A stretch of 33,718 bases of DNA. Source: Bacteroidales bacterium. GTDB lineage: Bacteria; Bacteroidota; Bacteroidia; Bacteroidales; PWNQ01. Below the pieces are notes generated by a model. The model ran no database searches. It saw nothing but the letters and a program-made list of their open reading frames with translations, and was not told the origin of the DNA. The DNA lies in assembly GCA_021738505.1 (NCBI GenBank), contig JAIPBW010000035.1:1-33718 (forward strand), read 5' to 3'. This document shows, one piece after another, positions 7,927 through 15,813 of this stretch (its first letter is position 1; each line of letters starts with the position of its first letter). Position numbers and translations under genes: made by a program.

Positions 7927-8522
7927 TGCAGCGAAAAAACCGGAGATCACTAAGTCAGGTTGATAGGGTATGGTCGCTTTTTTTGGACCGGGATGGAGTG
8001 ATTAACCAACGAATTTGGGATGGTTATGTAACAAATAAAGAAGATTTTCAATTTATTGAGGGAGTGCAAGAAGCCTTGAAAATATTTTCAGATATCTTTC
8101 AACATATTGTTGTCGTTACAAACCAACAAGGTATTGGTAAAGGATTAATGAAAACCGAAGATTTAGATATTGTCCATGAGAAAATGCTTAAAAGCGTTGA
8201 AGAAACCGGAGGGCGAATAGACAACGTTTATTTTTGTCCGGATTTAAAGGAACATCAGCCATTTTGTCGTAAACCTCAGGTTGGCATGGCACTGCAGGCT
8301 CAAAAAGATTATCCTGAGATTAATCTGAAAAAATCTATAATGGTAGGAGATACGTTAAACGATATGATTTTCGGACGAAGACTAAATATGATTACTGTTT
8401 TGGTTGGCAAAGATCAACAGTTAACAGGAGATCATTATAAATTTATAGATTATAGCTTTGATAATTTATTGCAATTTGCTAAAACCATATATAATCAGGT
8501 TAACTCTAAAAATTGCGTTTGA
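7926..8522 (+). CDS. gmhB: HAD-family heptose bisphosphate phosphatase
   Basis: GmhB removes the C7 phosphate from D-glycero-manno-heptose 1,7-bisphosphate in the same pathway as GmhA. The 198-residue protein shows the HAD nucleophile motif FLDRDGVIN (Asp21, Asp23), VVTNQQGIGKG as motif II, the CRKP loop lysine and GDTLNDM as the acidic metal motif. The zinc loop is short: CPDLKEHQPFCRKP keeps only the first and last of the four ligands of the E. coli-type C-x-H...C-x-C site. The start overlaps the gmhA stop by one base. A HisB-like phosphatase is the main alternative, but the neighbour favours heptose metabolism. No heptose kinase/adenylyltransferase is in the window. Confidence 0.88.
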   Translation: MQRKNRRSLSQVDRVWSLFLDRDGVINQRIWDGYVTNKEDFQFIEGVQEALKIFSDIFQHIVVVTNQQGIGKGLMKTEDLDIVHEKMLKSVEETGGRIDNVYFCPDLKEHQPFCRKPQVGMALQAQKDYPEINLKKSIMVGDTLNDMIFGRRLNMITVLVGKDQQLTGDHYKFIDYSFDNLLQFAKTIYNQVNSKNCV

Positions 8523-8638
8523 CTGGATGACTAAAAAATCGGGTGTTCAAAAAAAATTTCCCGGAAGACGAACGCAAATTAATGAATGATATTTATTCCC
8601 TAACGTTGGGGCATGTCGTATATAAAATAAATCAGACT

Positions 8639-9421
8639 ATGAATAAAATGCGTATCAGCAATTATTTGCTAATTTTTTTGCTTTTTTTTACTCAGGTTCT
8701 GTTTGCACAGGTAAATGAACATGATGATAATGGCAAAAAGCACGGAAAATGGAAAGTAAAAGATAATTACGGAAAGCTTAAATATGAAGGAGAATTTGAC
8801 CATGGAGAACCCGTTGGAAAATTTGTCCATTATCATGATAACCAAAAAGTAAAAACGGTAGCTATCTATTCCGATTCGTCCAATATAGTGCGCGTTAAGG
8901 AATACCATAAAAACGGTAAAATAATGGCTGAGGGAAAGTATCTTAATAAAGAAAAAGACAGCACCTGGTTATATTATAATAACCGGGGAGAACTTATTAA
9001 ACGGGAGTTTTTTAAGGAAGGAATAGAAGATAGCACCTGGGTAGCTTATTATGGAAAAACAGGAGGTGTGCTTGAGAAAATTACCTATCGGAATGGTGAA
9101 GAGCATGGTAAATGGAAGCAATATTTCGAAAATGGCAACCTGAAGTTCGAAATTTCTTATGAAAATGGAACGATGCATGGAATGTATAAGATATATTATC
9201 CATCAGGGGAACTTTACAAAAAAGGAAATTACAAAGACGGATATAAAGACAGTATTTGGATTACGAAAAATAAGGAAGGCGATGTGGTGAAAAAAGTCAT
9301 GTGGAGAGATGGATATGATGAAGTGCTGATGGATAGTATAGAAACAGAAGAAGAGGCTGAAAAGGGTGAGATAACAGAGCCTAAAGAAAGAATGAAAAAT
9401 CTAAATCAACCCCGGTATTAA
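8639..9421 (+). CDS. Secreted MORN/YwqK-like repeat protein
   Basis: This 260-residue protein of unknown function has a signal peptide (about 1-23, hydrophobic core then LFAQ) and seven or more short repeats of the form G-x-Y/W-x-x-Y-x-x-N/S-G-x-L/K. Examples are HGKWKVKDNYGKL, GKWKQYFENGNLK and GMYKIYYPSGELYKKG. These resemble MORN motifs and the YwqK repeat family, common in Bacteroidota exported proteins. The C-terminal 30 residues are acidic, then basic. The frame is open further left to a GTG at 8543, but the signal peptide begins at the ATG at 8639. A bidirectional terminator follows. The YwqK antitoxin label carried by similar proteins should not be taken as function here: no toxin gene lies nearby. 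Confidence 0.8.
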   Translation: MNKMRISNYLLIFLLFFTQVLFAQVNEHDDNGKKHGKWKVKDNYGKLKYEGEFDHGEPVGKFVHYHDNQKVKTVAIYSDSSNIVRVKEYHKNGKIMAEGKYLNKEKDSTWLYYNNRGELIKREFFKEGIEDSTWVAYYGKTGGVLEKITYRNGEEHGKWKQYFENGNLKFEISYENGTMHGMYKIYYPSGELYKKGNYKDGYKDSIWITKNKEGDVVKKVMWRDGYDEVLMDSIETEEEAEKGEITEPKERMKNLNQPRY

Positions 9422-9435
9422 AATGTCTATACAAA

Positions 9436-9470
9436 ATAAAAACCTTGCTGATGCTTTAGCAAGGTTTTTA
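9436..9470. terminator. Bidirectional terminator between the MORN protein gene and yqgE
   Basis: AACCTTGCT (9441-9449) pairs perfectly with AGCAAGGTT (9458-9466) around an 8-nt loop. A-rich and T-rich flanks on both sides allow it to stop both convergent transcripts. Confidence 0.88.
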
Positions 9471-9485
9471 TTGTTTTATGTTTTT

Positions 9486-10076
9486 TTAGTTTAACTTTGG
9501 ATCGGATGGTAATTTTGTCCAGATTTCAAATTCCTTACCCAGGCTTTTTACAATTGATTTCCAAAAAGATTCGTTCGTTTGTCGCATGATCTCTTGAGGT
9601 GTTGTGTCCGTTACAACCCAGGATTTTCGTTCCAGCTCTTCTTCCAACTGATTTTCGCTCCAGCCGGAATATCCCAAAAAGAAACGAATATTCTCCGGAT
9701 GGATTTTCTTTTCATACATTAATGTTTTTACGTCTTCTACACTTCCCCCGTAATATAATCCAGGCATAATTTTTTGACTATCCTTGATTTGATCTCCTAA
9801 GGTATGAATAAAAAATATAGATTGTGGACTTACCGGACCTCCCATATAAACCGGAGCCTCAAAATCGGGGAAGTTTTCAACGATTTGGTTAAAGGAAAAT
9901 TCGATGGGTTTGTTCAGGATTAAACCAAACGATCCTTCTTCACTGTAATCTGCTAACAGCACTACGGAACGTTTAAAAAACATATCCTGTAAAAAAGGCT
10001 CTGATAATAAAAGCCTTCCCTTTGCCGGGGCTAGTTTATTTGGTACATTTGATAGTATTTTGTCAATTGAGTTCAT
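9486..10076 (-). CDS. YqgE/AlgH family protein (UPF0301)
   Basis: This 196-residue cytoplasmic protein belongs to the widely conserved YqgE/AlgH family, whose biochemical role is unsettled. Hallmarks are the opening block GRLLLSEPFLQDMFFKRSVV (residues 20-39), GSFGLILNKP, the phrase VYMGGPVS and the late FLGYSGWSENQLEEEL. The length is typical. It is transcribed alone, convergent with the MORN protein gene and divergent from murL. Its name in pseudomonads comes from an alginate-regulation phenotype, which says little about its job here. Confidence 0.92.
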   Translation of the reverse strand: MNSIDKILSNVPNKLAPAKGRLLLSEPFLQDMFFKRSVVLLADYSEEGSFGLILNKPIEFSFNQIVENFPDFEAPVYMGGPVSPQSIFFIHTLGDQIKDSQKIMPGLYYGGSVEDVKTLMYEKKIHPENIRFFLGYSGWSENQLEEELERKSWVVTDTTPQEIMRQTNESFWKSIVKSLGKEFEIWTKLPSDPKLN

Positions 10077-10106
10077 AAAAATGTTTTTTTTATGGCTTAA
10101 ATTATG

Positions 10107-10114
10107 TATCTTTG
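10107..10114 (+). promoter_or_regulatory. Putative -7 box upstream of murL-murD2
   Basis: TATCTTTG matches the Bacteroidota -7 consensus. It lies 136 nt before the preferred murL ATG in the yqgE-murL divergent gap. The -33 element is poor. Confidence 0.4.
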
Positions 10115-10250
10115 ATTACTCTATTTTAAAATAACAAAAACAATACCATCTCACGAAATCTGGACCTTTATCTATCGCATTATAACACATGGTTCGTTTT
10201 AAGTGATTGATTCATCGTTTTTTAGTATTGACTTGATAAATTACAGACCT

Positions 10251-11657
10251 ATGAAAAGCATGCCTGCAAGTGACAAATATACATACCTGAGAAAGCAATT
10301 TCAAGCTTTCTATTATGAAGGGTTTGAAGTTGTCCAAAATGAAAATGAGTTAAAAATTAAGTTTGAGTTTTATCTGGATAATGCATATGCTTTTCATCCT
10401 GAAATGACAGTCAAGATAAATAATCAGTTTAAGGCAACTAAATTGTCAAAAGCTCAACTGGATGAATTAGTTTTTCATATCGGGATGGTGGAGTTGATAA
10501 GTTACTGGAAAGCAGCTTGTCCTGAGAAGGTTGTCATCAAGCCTTTTCATTTGAATGAAGAGCAAATTCAATTTTGGAAAAAAATATATTTTCATGGACT
10601 GGGAGAATTTTTTTATACAAATAATATCCAAACGGATATAGATCAGTTTATGGATATTGAGCCAGTGTCAAAATATCATCCGGAGAAACAAATTTATCAT
10701 ACAACCAATCACTATATCATTCCCGTAGGCGGAGGAAAAGACTCTGTTGTTACCCTGGAGCTTCTTAATGCTTTTGTCAATCAAAAGAAAGATATCATAC
10801 CTTTTATAATGAATCCCAGAGAAGCGTCCTTAGACACAGCTAAAATAGCAGGATTTGAACAAGATGAAGTGTTTGTTATTGAAAGATCAATCGATCCGGC
10901 TTTGTTAAAACTTAACGAAGAGGGTTTTTTAAATGGACATACGCCATTTTCGGCTTTGTTGGCGTTTACTTCTTTGTTGGTATCCGCGGTTACTTCTCAT
11001 CGATATATTGCGTTGTCCAATGAAAGCAGTGCCAACGAATCATCCGTTGCCGGGACACAAATTAATCACCAATATAGCAAATCTCTTGAGTTTGAAAATG
11101 ACTTTCGGCGCTATGTGAAAACATATATCTCGGAGGATTTTGAATATTTTAGTTTCCTTCGGCCATTAACGGAATTTCAGATAGCGCGTCTTTTTTCTGA
11201 GTTTAATCAATACTTCGATGTTTTCAAAAGTTGTAATGTGGGTAGTAAAGAAGATAAATGGTGTGGGAAATGTCCCAAATGTCTGTTTACATATATGATT
11301 TTATCGCCATTTGTCCCGTCTGAAAGACTGCAAAATATAATAGGACACGATTTACTGAATGATCCGGATCATATTCAAAACTATATGGAATTGACCGGGC
11401 AGACAGACCAAAAGCCGTTTGAATGTGTCGGCACGGTTAACGAAGTGAATATAGCCTTGACACTGACGGCTAAACAAATGAATGAATCTGACGAGATGCC
11501 TTTGCTTTTGCAGAAATTCAAACAAACTCCAATGTATGAAAAATATAAAGAGAGTGTCGAGCCCGATTGGGTATTAAGTGAAGGACTCCATGAGAATAAT
11601 CTGCCTGAAGTGCTTTTGGATAGGTTGAGACACTATTTAGTAAAAGTATATTGTTAA
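10251..11657 (+). CDS. murL: UDP-MurNAc-L-alanyl-L-glutamate epimerase (MurL)
   Basis: MurL uses ATP to invert the terminal L-Glu of UDP-MurNAc-L-Ala-L-Glu to D-Glu, replacing free D-Glu from racemase MurI. Residue numbers are from the ATG at 10251 (468 residues): SYWKAACP (84-91), FHGLGEFFY (113-121), an ATP-pyrophosphatase-type loop GGGKDS (160-165), LSNESSANES (255-264) and the cysteine motif CGKCPKC (338-344). These blocks match my memory of Xanthomonas MurL. The decisive context is the next gene, a MurD homologue starting one base after this stop, as in the described murD2-murL pairs. The frame is open to a GTG at 10203, which is an alternative start. Confidence 0.83.
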   Translation: MKSMPASDKYTYLRKQFQAFYYEGFEVVQNENELKIKFEFYLDNAYAFHPEMTVKINNQFKATKLSKAQLDELVFHIGMVELISYWKAACPEKVVIKPFHLNEEQIQFWKKIYFHGLGEFFYTNNIQTDIDQFMDIEPVSKYHPEKQIYHTTNHYIIPVGGGKDSVVTLELLNAFVNQKKDIIPFIMNPREASLDTAKIAGFEQDEVFVIERSIDPALLKLNEEGFLNGHTPFSALLAFTSLLVSAVTSHRYIALSNESSANESSVAGTQINHQYSKSLEFENDFRRYVKTYISEDFEYFSFLRPLTEFQIARLFSEFNQYFDVFKSCNVGSKEDKWCGKCPKCLFTYMILSPFVPSERLQNIIGHDLLNDPDHIQNYMELTGQTDQKPFECVGTVNEVNIALTLTAKQMNESDEMPLLLQKFKQTPMYEKYKESVEPDWVLSEGLHENNLPEVLLDRLRHYLVKVYC

Positions 11658-11658
11658 A

Positions 11659-13050
11659 ATGAATAAAATAAAAGATAATCTCAAAGATAAGCATGTCTGT
11701 GTTCTTGGCTACGGTCGTGAAGGGCAATCAACGTTACGATGGATATGGAAATATTATTTTAATGATATTAAATCCCTTACAATAGCAGATCAAAATCCTA
11801 CTTCATTGTATGGAGAAGAATTGGAAAAATGCAACTGTGATTTAAAGTATGGCTATGATTATCTTTCCGGAATTGATAATTACGATATTATCATAAAATC
11901 ACCTGGTATAAATCTAAGCAAAACGGAAGAATATATCCCCGAAGAAAAAATTACATCTCAATCGGATATATTTTTACAGGAATTTGGAGATCAGTGTGTA
12001 GGAGTGACCGGGACGAAAGGTAAAAGTACAACAAGCACTTTGATATATTCCATGCTTCTGGCAGCCGGCAAAAAAGCATTGCTTCTGGGAAACATAGGGG
12101 AACCGCCTCTTGATTTTTGGGAAAAAATTGAGGATGAAACAACCATTGTTTTTGAGTTATCCTCACATCAACTGGAGCATATTGAAAAAGGCCCGGGCAT
12201 TGCTCTTCTGCTTAATCTTTTTCAGGAACATCTGGATCACTATGTGGATTTTCGTCATTATCAATTGGCTAAATTTAATATCGCACTCAAACAAAACGAT
12301 TTTGCAACACTAATCACCCACTATGATGACAAGCGAATACAGCGCTTGATTGACGAAACCGAGATACATCGAGAGTTGTTGTATTTTTCTTTGCAGAAGC
12401 ATAACCATGATGGAATGTACTTGCAGGGGGATAACATCATCTATTCCCGGAAAGAGAAAGAAGTAATTTTTGCCGATTATAAAAAGCTGGAATTTTTGAA
12501 AGGAAAGCATAATTTGCTAAATGTAATGGCTGCTGCTTTGGCTGCATTGCAATTGGGATGCGAGACAGAAGTGTTGCAAGAGGCAGTGTATGAATTTAAA
12601 GGTTTACAGCACCGGATGGAATATGTTGGCACAAAACAAGGGATTTCTTATTATAATGACGCAATTGCGACTATCCCGGAAGCTACAATCGCTGCCGTGG
12701 AGGCTTTAGGAAATGTAGGAACACTGATATTAGGAGGCTTTGATCGGGGGATAGATTATTCAGATTTAGCTGAATTTTTACGTTATGCAGAACTGAACAA
12801 TATTGTTTTTATGGGCCCTGCCGGAGAGCGTGTCTTAGAGCTTATGCAAAATTCATCGAATGAGATTTCTCCAAAACTCTTTCAGGCAGATAACCTGAAT
12901 ATAGCAGTGGATTATGCGCGAAAGAATACAGCGACAGGAAAAATTTGTTTGTTGTCCCCGGCAGCTTCTTCTTATGATAAATTCAGGAATTTTGCGGAAA
13001 AAGGAGATGCATTCCGAAGGTTAGTGTCTGAAATACAAGACGAAGGCTGA
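11659..13050 (+). CDS. murD2: UDP-MurNAc-L-alanine--L-glutamate ligase (MurD2-type Mur ligase)
   Basis: This 463-residue cytoplasmic Mur ligase adds glutamate to UDP-MurNAc-L-Ala using ATP. Seen: N-terminal Rossmann start VCVLGYGREGQST, P-loop GTKGKSTT (118-125), the ELSSHQLE block, HLDHYVDFRHYQLAKFNI with Lys205 at the carbamylated-lysine position, and LLSPAASSYDKFRNF near the end. The glutamate-pocket segments depart from standard MurD. The usual NDSKATN reads NDAIATI (333-339), and the lysine expected after LGGDGK is Arg in LGGFDRG. Those changes plus the overlapping-style coupling to murL favour the L-Glu-specific MurD2 over ordinary MurD. Whether a second murD exists elsewhere in the genome cannot be seen. 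Confidence 0.85.
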   Translation: MNKIKDNLKDKHVCVLGYGREGQSTLRWIWKYYFNDIKSLTIADQNPTSLYGEELEKCNCDLKYGYDYLSGIDNYDIIIKSPGINLSKTEEYIPEEKITSQSDIFLQEFGDQCVGVTGTKGKSTTSTLIYSMLLAAGKKALLLGNIGEPPLDFWEKIEDETTIVFELSSHQLEHIEKGPGIALLLNLFQEHLDHYVDFRHYQLAKFNIALKQNDFATLITHYDDKRIQRLIDETEIHRELLYFSLQKHNHDGMYLQGDNIIYSRKEKEVIFADYKKLEFLKGKHNLLNVMAAALAALQLGCETEVLQEAVYEFKGLQHRMEYVGTKQGISYYNDAIATIPEATIAAVEALGNVGTLILGGFDRGIDYSDLAEFLRYAELNNIVFMGPAGERVLELMQNSSNEISPKLFQADNLNIAVDYARKNTATGKICLLSPAASSYDKFRNFAEKGDAFRRLVSEIQDEG

Positions 13051-13055
13051 CCGGT

Positions 13056-13745
13056 TTATTTTTCCCTTGCTTCTTCTTTCCAGAATTTTTCTTCCAATAA
13101 TTTCGAACTTTTTATGCTTCTACGGTACCATTCTGTTTCCAGCTCTATTATTTCATTTTCGGAGAGTGTCCAGGGGATATCTGATTTGCGTAGACGTTGC
13201 ATAAGACTATATGCACAAATTGCTGCCGAAACACTGATATTATAACTTTCCGTAAACCCATACATAGGAATTTGCACGTATTGGTCAGAATGCTGAATAG
13301 CTGTATCGCTTAATCCGGAAAGCTCGGTACCAAACAACAGCGCAACTGGTTTTTCCAGCGGGAGCTGCTCTAAAGTAACCTCATTTTTATGGGGAGTGGT
13401 GGAAACAATTGTATAGCCGCGAGATTTCAGATGATTTATACAGGATAAAGTGTTTTCTTTCTCTTTGCTATGTCTATGAAGGGTCAACCATTTTGAAGAA
13501 CCCAATGCAATATCATTCGTTGGTTTAAAAGTATTGGAGTTTTCAATTATATGGACATCTTGTATACCATTGATCTCACAACTCCTTAATACTGCACTCG
13601 CATTATGGCCCTGATATATATTTTCCAGAGCAAAGGTGATATGACGTGTTCGATGCTGCAAGACAGTCCGGATTCTTTCAGCTCGTTGACTGGTAATAAA
13701 GGAATGTAAATATTCTCGTAACTTTTTGGTTTGTTCAATGTTCAT
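13056..13745 (-). CDS. trmH: tRNA (guanosine-18-2'-O)-methyltransferase
   Basis: TrmH methylates the 2'-O of G18 in the D-loop of tRNAs using S-adenosylmethionine. The protein has 229 residues, the same size as E. coli TrmH. The SPOUT knot motifs are clear: HNASAVLRSC (motif 1), PVALLFGTELSGLSDTAI (motif 2) and IPMYGFTESYNISVSAAI (motif 3). The phrase DIALGSSKWLTLHRH parallels the TrmH-specific region between motifs 1 and 2. It is convergent with murD2, with only 5 bp between stops. It lies downstream of HU on the same strand but is separated from it by a terminator. Confidence 0.9.
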   Translation of the reverse strand: MNIEQTKKLREYLHSFITSQRAERIRTVLQHRTRHITFALENIYQGHNASAVLRSCEINGIQDVHIIENSNTFKPTNDIALGSSKWLTLHRHSKEKENTLSCINHLKSRGYTIVSTTPHKNEVTLEQLPLEKPVALLFGTELSGLSDTAIQHSDQYVQIPMYGFTESYNISVSAAICAYSLMQRLRKSDIPWTLSENEIIELETEWYRRSIKSSKLLEEKFWKEEAREK

Positions 13746-13760
13746 AATCGAGATAACATA

Positions 13761-13787
13761 AAAAAAGCTGCCCTGCTAAGGCAGCTT
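13761..13787 (-). terminator. Terminator of the HU gene
   Basis: On the minus strand AAGCTGCC (from 13787) pairs with GGCAGCTT (ending 13765) around an 8-nt loop and runs into T residues (A run at 13761-13766). It follows the HU stop codon by about 20 bp and precedes trmH. Confidence 0.85.
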
Positions 13788-13808
13788 CAAAATTGTTCTT
13801 CCAGCGTT

Positions 13809-14081
13809 TTAGTTTACCATATCAGATAATTCACTGCCTGGTTTAAACTTAACAACTTTTTTCGCTGGAATTTGGATTTCTTTACCCGTTTGTGGGTTTC
13901 TTCCTTTTCTTGCTGATCTTTTGGTTACTGAGAATGACCCAAAACCTACGAGTGAGATACGATCACCTTTTTTAAGTGCTTTTGAGGTAGTTCCAATAAA
14001 AGCATCCAGTGCTTTTTTAGCATCAGCTTTTGTCATGTTAGCTTCGGAAGCAATTGCTTCGATTAATTCTGCTTTGTTCAT
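13809..14081 (-). CDS. hup: Histone-like DNA-binding protein HU
   Basis: This 90-residue nucleoid protein binds DNA as a dimer, bending it and supporting compaction and replication. The sequence matches canonical HU throughout: MNKAELIEAIA, GFGSFSV, then the beta-arm with RKGRNPQTGKEIQIPA, where the Pro tip intercalates into DNA, and the closing VKFKPGSEL. It is a single-gene unit with its own strong promoter (14121-14150) and terminator. A 20-bp tandem repeat lies just upstream of the promoter and may regulate it. Confidence 0.97.
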   Translation of the reverse strand: MNKAELIEAIASEANMTKADAKKALDAFIGTTSKALKKGDRISLVGFGSFSVTKRSARKGRNPQTGKEIQIPAKKVVKFKPGSELSDMVN

Positions 14082-14120
14082 GTTTACTTGTTTTTTTGGT
14101 TAAAAGGTTAAGAACACCCG

Positions 14121-14150
14121 CAAATATAAGGGAAATGATAAAAAAGGCAA
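14121..14150 (-). promoter_or_regulatory. HU promoter (TTG-N19-TATATTTG)
   Basis: On the minus strand TTG (14150-14148) is followed after exactly 19 nt by TATATTTG (14128-14121), matching the Bacteroidota -33/-7 promoter architecture. The HU start codon is 39 nt downstream of the -7 box. Confidence 0.8.
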
Positions 14151-14172
14151 GAGAAAAGCCCGAAAATTCGCA

Positions 14173-14212
14173 GTTTTGTTAATAACTAAGGGGTTTTGTT
14201 AATAACTTCGGG
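14173..14212. repeat. Two-copy 20-bp tandem repeat upstream of the HU promoter
   Basis: Two adjacent 20-bp units (14173-14192 and 14193-14212) share 18 of 20 bases. Each contains the odd dyad GTTA-A-TAAC. A degenerate third unit may follow. The position, about 23 bp upstream of the HU -33 element, and the two-helical-turn period suggest paired operator sites. The same dyad (GTTATTAAC) occurs in the etfB promoter at 3304-3312. Confidence 0.55.
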
Positions 14213-14250
14213 GTGTTTACGGGGGATTCAAAGGGATTTTTACGGGTAAA

Positions 14251-15222
14251 TCATTCAATTTTCCAATTTTCATCAATAGGGAATCCACGTAAAAATTCCT
14301 GAATTGTCATTTTTTTCCGTCCGCTAAGCTGCAATTCTAAGATTTGAATGTACCCTTCTGCAGTAGTAATATCCATGTACTTTTTTCCGTCAGTAAGTAA
14401 TTTCCCACAGGAATAATGATGTTTATCTTTTATGGCGGCGATCTCAAATATCTTTAGTTGGTTTTTTTTACCGTCAGGGGAGATAAGGAAAGTATGTGCT
14501 GCGGGATAAGGACTTAGCCCTCTGATGAAATTCCGCAGCTGGACCATCTTTTTTCTACACCATGGAATATGACAGTCTTCCCGGAATATTTTGGGAGCCA
14601 TTTTATTTTCGGTTACCCCATCGTAAAGCTCGTTTTGAGGTATTGTTTTATAATTACCGGATTCAATGGCTTTCGCTGTTTTTGCTATTAATTCCGAACC
14701 TTGTAGCATCATGCGGTCATGAAGCATACCTGCGTTATCTTCCGGATGGATCTGCGTTTTCGTCTGAAAAATAATCTGTCCGGTATCGATATTTTCGTTG
14801 ATGAAAAATGTCGTTAATCCGGTTTCTTTTTCCCCGTTAATGATGGCATGATTGATAGGGGCAGCTCCACGATATGCAGGCAATAATGAAGCATGAAGGT
14901 TCACGGTTCCTTTGTGTGGTAGTTGCCAGACTTGTTTGGGCAACATCCGGAAGGCAACTACAAATTGAATGTCGGGGTTTAGCGCTTTTAGTTCTTTATG
15001 AAAATCCTGGCATTTCAGGTTTTCCGGTTGAAGAACGGGAAGTTGTTTGCGTAAAGCAAATTGCTTAATAGCGGAGGATTGTAATTTCTTACCTCTTCCT
15101 GCCGGCTTGTCGGGAGCTGTTACTACAGCAACAATGTTAAAACCTTCGTCAAACAATGCTTTTAAGCTTGCTACAGCAAACTCCGGTGTTCCAAAAAAAA
15201 CTATACGGTCGCGTTTTGCCAT
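14251..15222 (-). CDS. fmt: Methionyl-tRNA formyltransferase
   Basis: Fmt formylates initiator Met-tRNA with 10-formyltetrahydrofolate. The 323-residue protein shows VFFGTPEFAVASL at the start, TAPDKPAGRGKKL, the catalytic region NLHASLLPAYRGAAPINHAI with its Asn and His, and ENIDTGQI with the third catalytic residue, Asp. The C-terminal OB-like tRNA-binding part is present. The ATG at 15222 is well supported by the immediate Rossmann strand. It lies 65 bp after ribH on the same strand, so partial co-transcription is possible. Confidence 0.96.
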   Translation of the reverse strand: MAKRDRIVFFGTPEFAVASLKALFDEGFNIVAVVTAPDKPAGRGKKLQSSAIKQFALRKQLPVLQPENLKCQDFHKELKALNPDIQFVVAFRMLPKQVWQLPHKGTVNLHASLLPAYRGAAPINHAIINGEKETGLTTFFINENIDTGQIIFQTKTQIHPEDNAGMLHDRMMLQGSELIAKTAKAIESGNYKTIPQNELYDGVTENKMAPKIFREDCHIPWCRKKMVQLRNFIRGLSPYPAAHTFLISPDGKKNQLKIFEIAAIKDKHHYSCGKLLTDGKKYMDITTAEGYIQILELQLSGRKKMTIQEFLRGFPIDENWKIE

Positions 15223-15287
15223 TACAGAATGTTATTAATTCTTGAATGGATAAATCTATGAATTAACGAGGGGGATGGTAAGATATG

Positions 15288-15809
15288 TTATATCTGCAAA
15301 TCTTCATTTTCCGGTAATGAGTCACTGAGAAGCTTGTATTCCAGTGAAAGCATTTTAAGAACCGTAGAAGCCGCTTCTATACCTTTATTTCCATGTTTAC
15401 CACCGGAGCGTTCCAAAGCTTGCTCCTGATTGTCTGTTGTTAACACACCAAAAATAACCGGAGTATTATAATCCAAAGAAACCCGGTTTATACCATGTGA
15501 TACAGCCTGGCTTATGAATTCAAAGTGGCGGGTTTCTCCCTGAATAACAGCTCCAAGGCAAATGACAGCATCTACCTCTGCATGTTCTACCATAAATTGA
15601 GCTCCTAATGGAAGTTCATAACTGCCCGGAACGCTCTCTATTTGTATTTGATTGTCTTTTATTCCTTCGGCTTTTAAGGTGTCTGTAGCTCCTTTAAGTA
15701 ATTTTCCCGTAACTTCCTGGTTCCATTCAGATACGATAATGCCAATACTGACATCATTGATAATTTCAAGACGTTCGAGTTTGTAATCCGACAAGTTCTT
15801 TGTTGACAT
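15288..15809 (-). CDS. ribH: 6,7-dimethyl-8-ribityllumazine synthase
   Basis: RibH condenses 5-amino-6-ribitylaminouracil with dihydroxybutanone phosphate to lumazine, the penultimate step of riboflavin synthesis. The 173-residue protein shows VPGSYELPLGAQF, LGAVIQGETRHFEFI with the catalytic His, and FGVLTTDNQEQALERSGGK with the phosphate-binding Arg/Ser region. The frame is open to an ATG at 15854, which would overlap the upstream TPR gene by 41 bp. The ATG at 15809 lies 4 bp after that gene's stop and is preferred. It is probably translated from the same mRNA as the TPR protein. Confidence 0.95.
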   Translation of the reverse strand: MSTKNLSDYKLERLEIINDVSIGIIVSEWNQEVTGKLLKGATDTLKAEGIKDNQIQIESVPGSYELPLGAQFMVEHAEVDAVICLGAVIQGETRHFEFISQAVSHGINRVSLDYNTPVIFGVLTTDNQEQALERSGGKHGNKGIEAASTVLKMLSLEYKLLSDSLPENEDLQI

Positions 15810-15813
15810 AATA

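Noticed and set aside
8543-8638. GTG start at 8543 for the MORN/YwqK-like protein
   Set aside because: The extra 32 residues would precede a clean signal peptide that begins at the ATG at 8639.
8639-9421. Toxin-antitoxin system from the YwqK similarity
   Set aside because: No toxin-like gene is adjacent, and the protein is exported, which does not suit an antitoxin.
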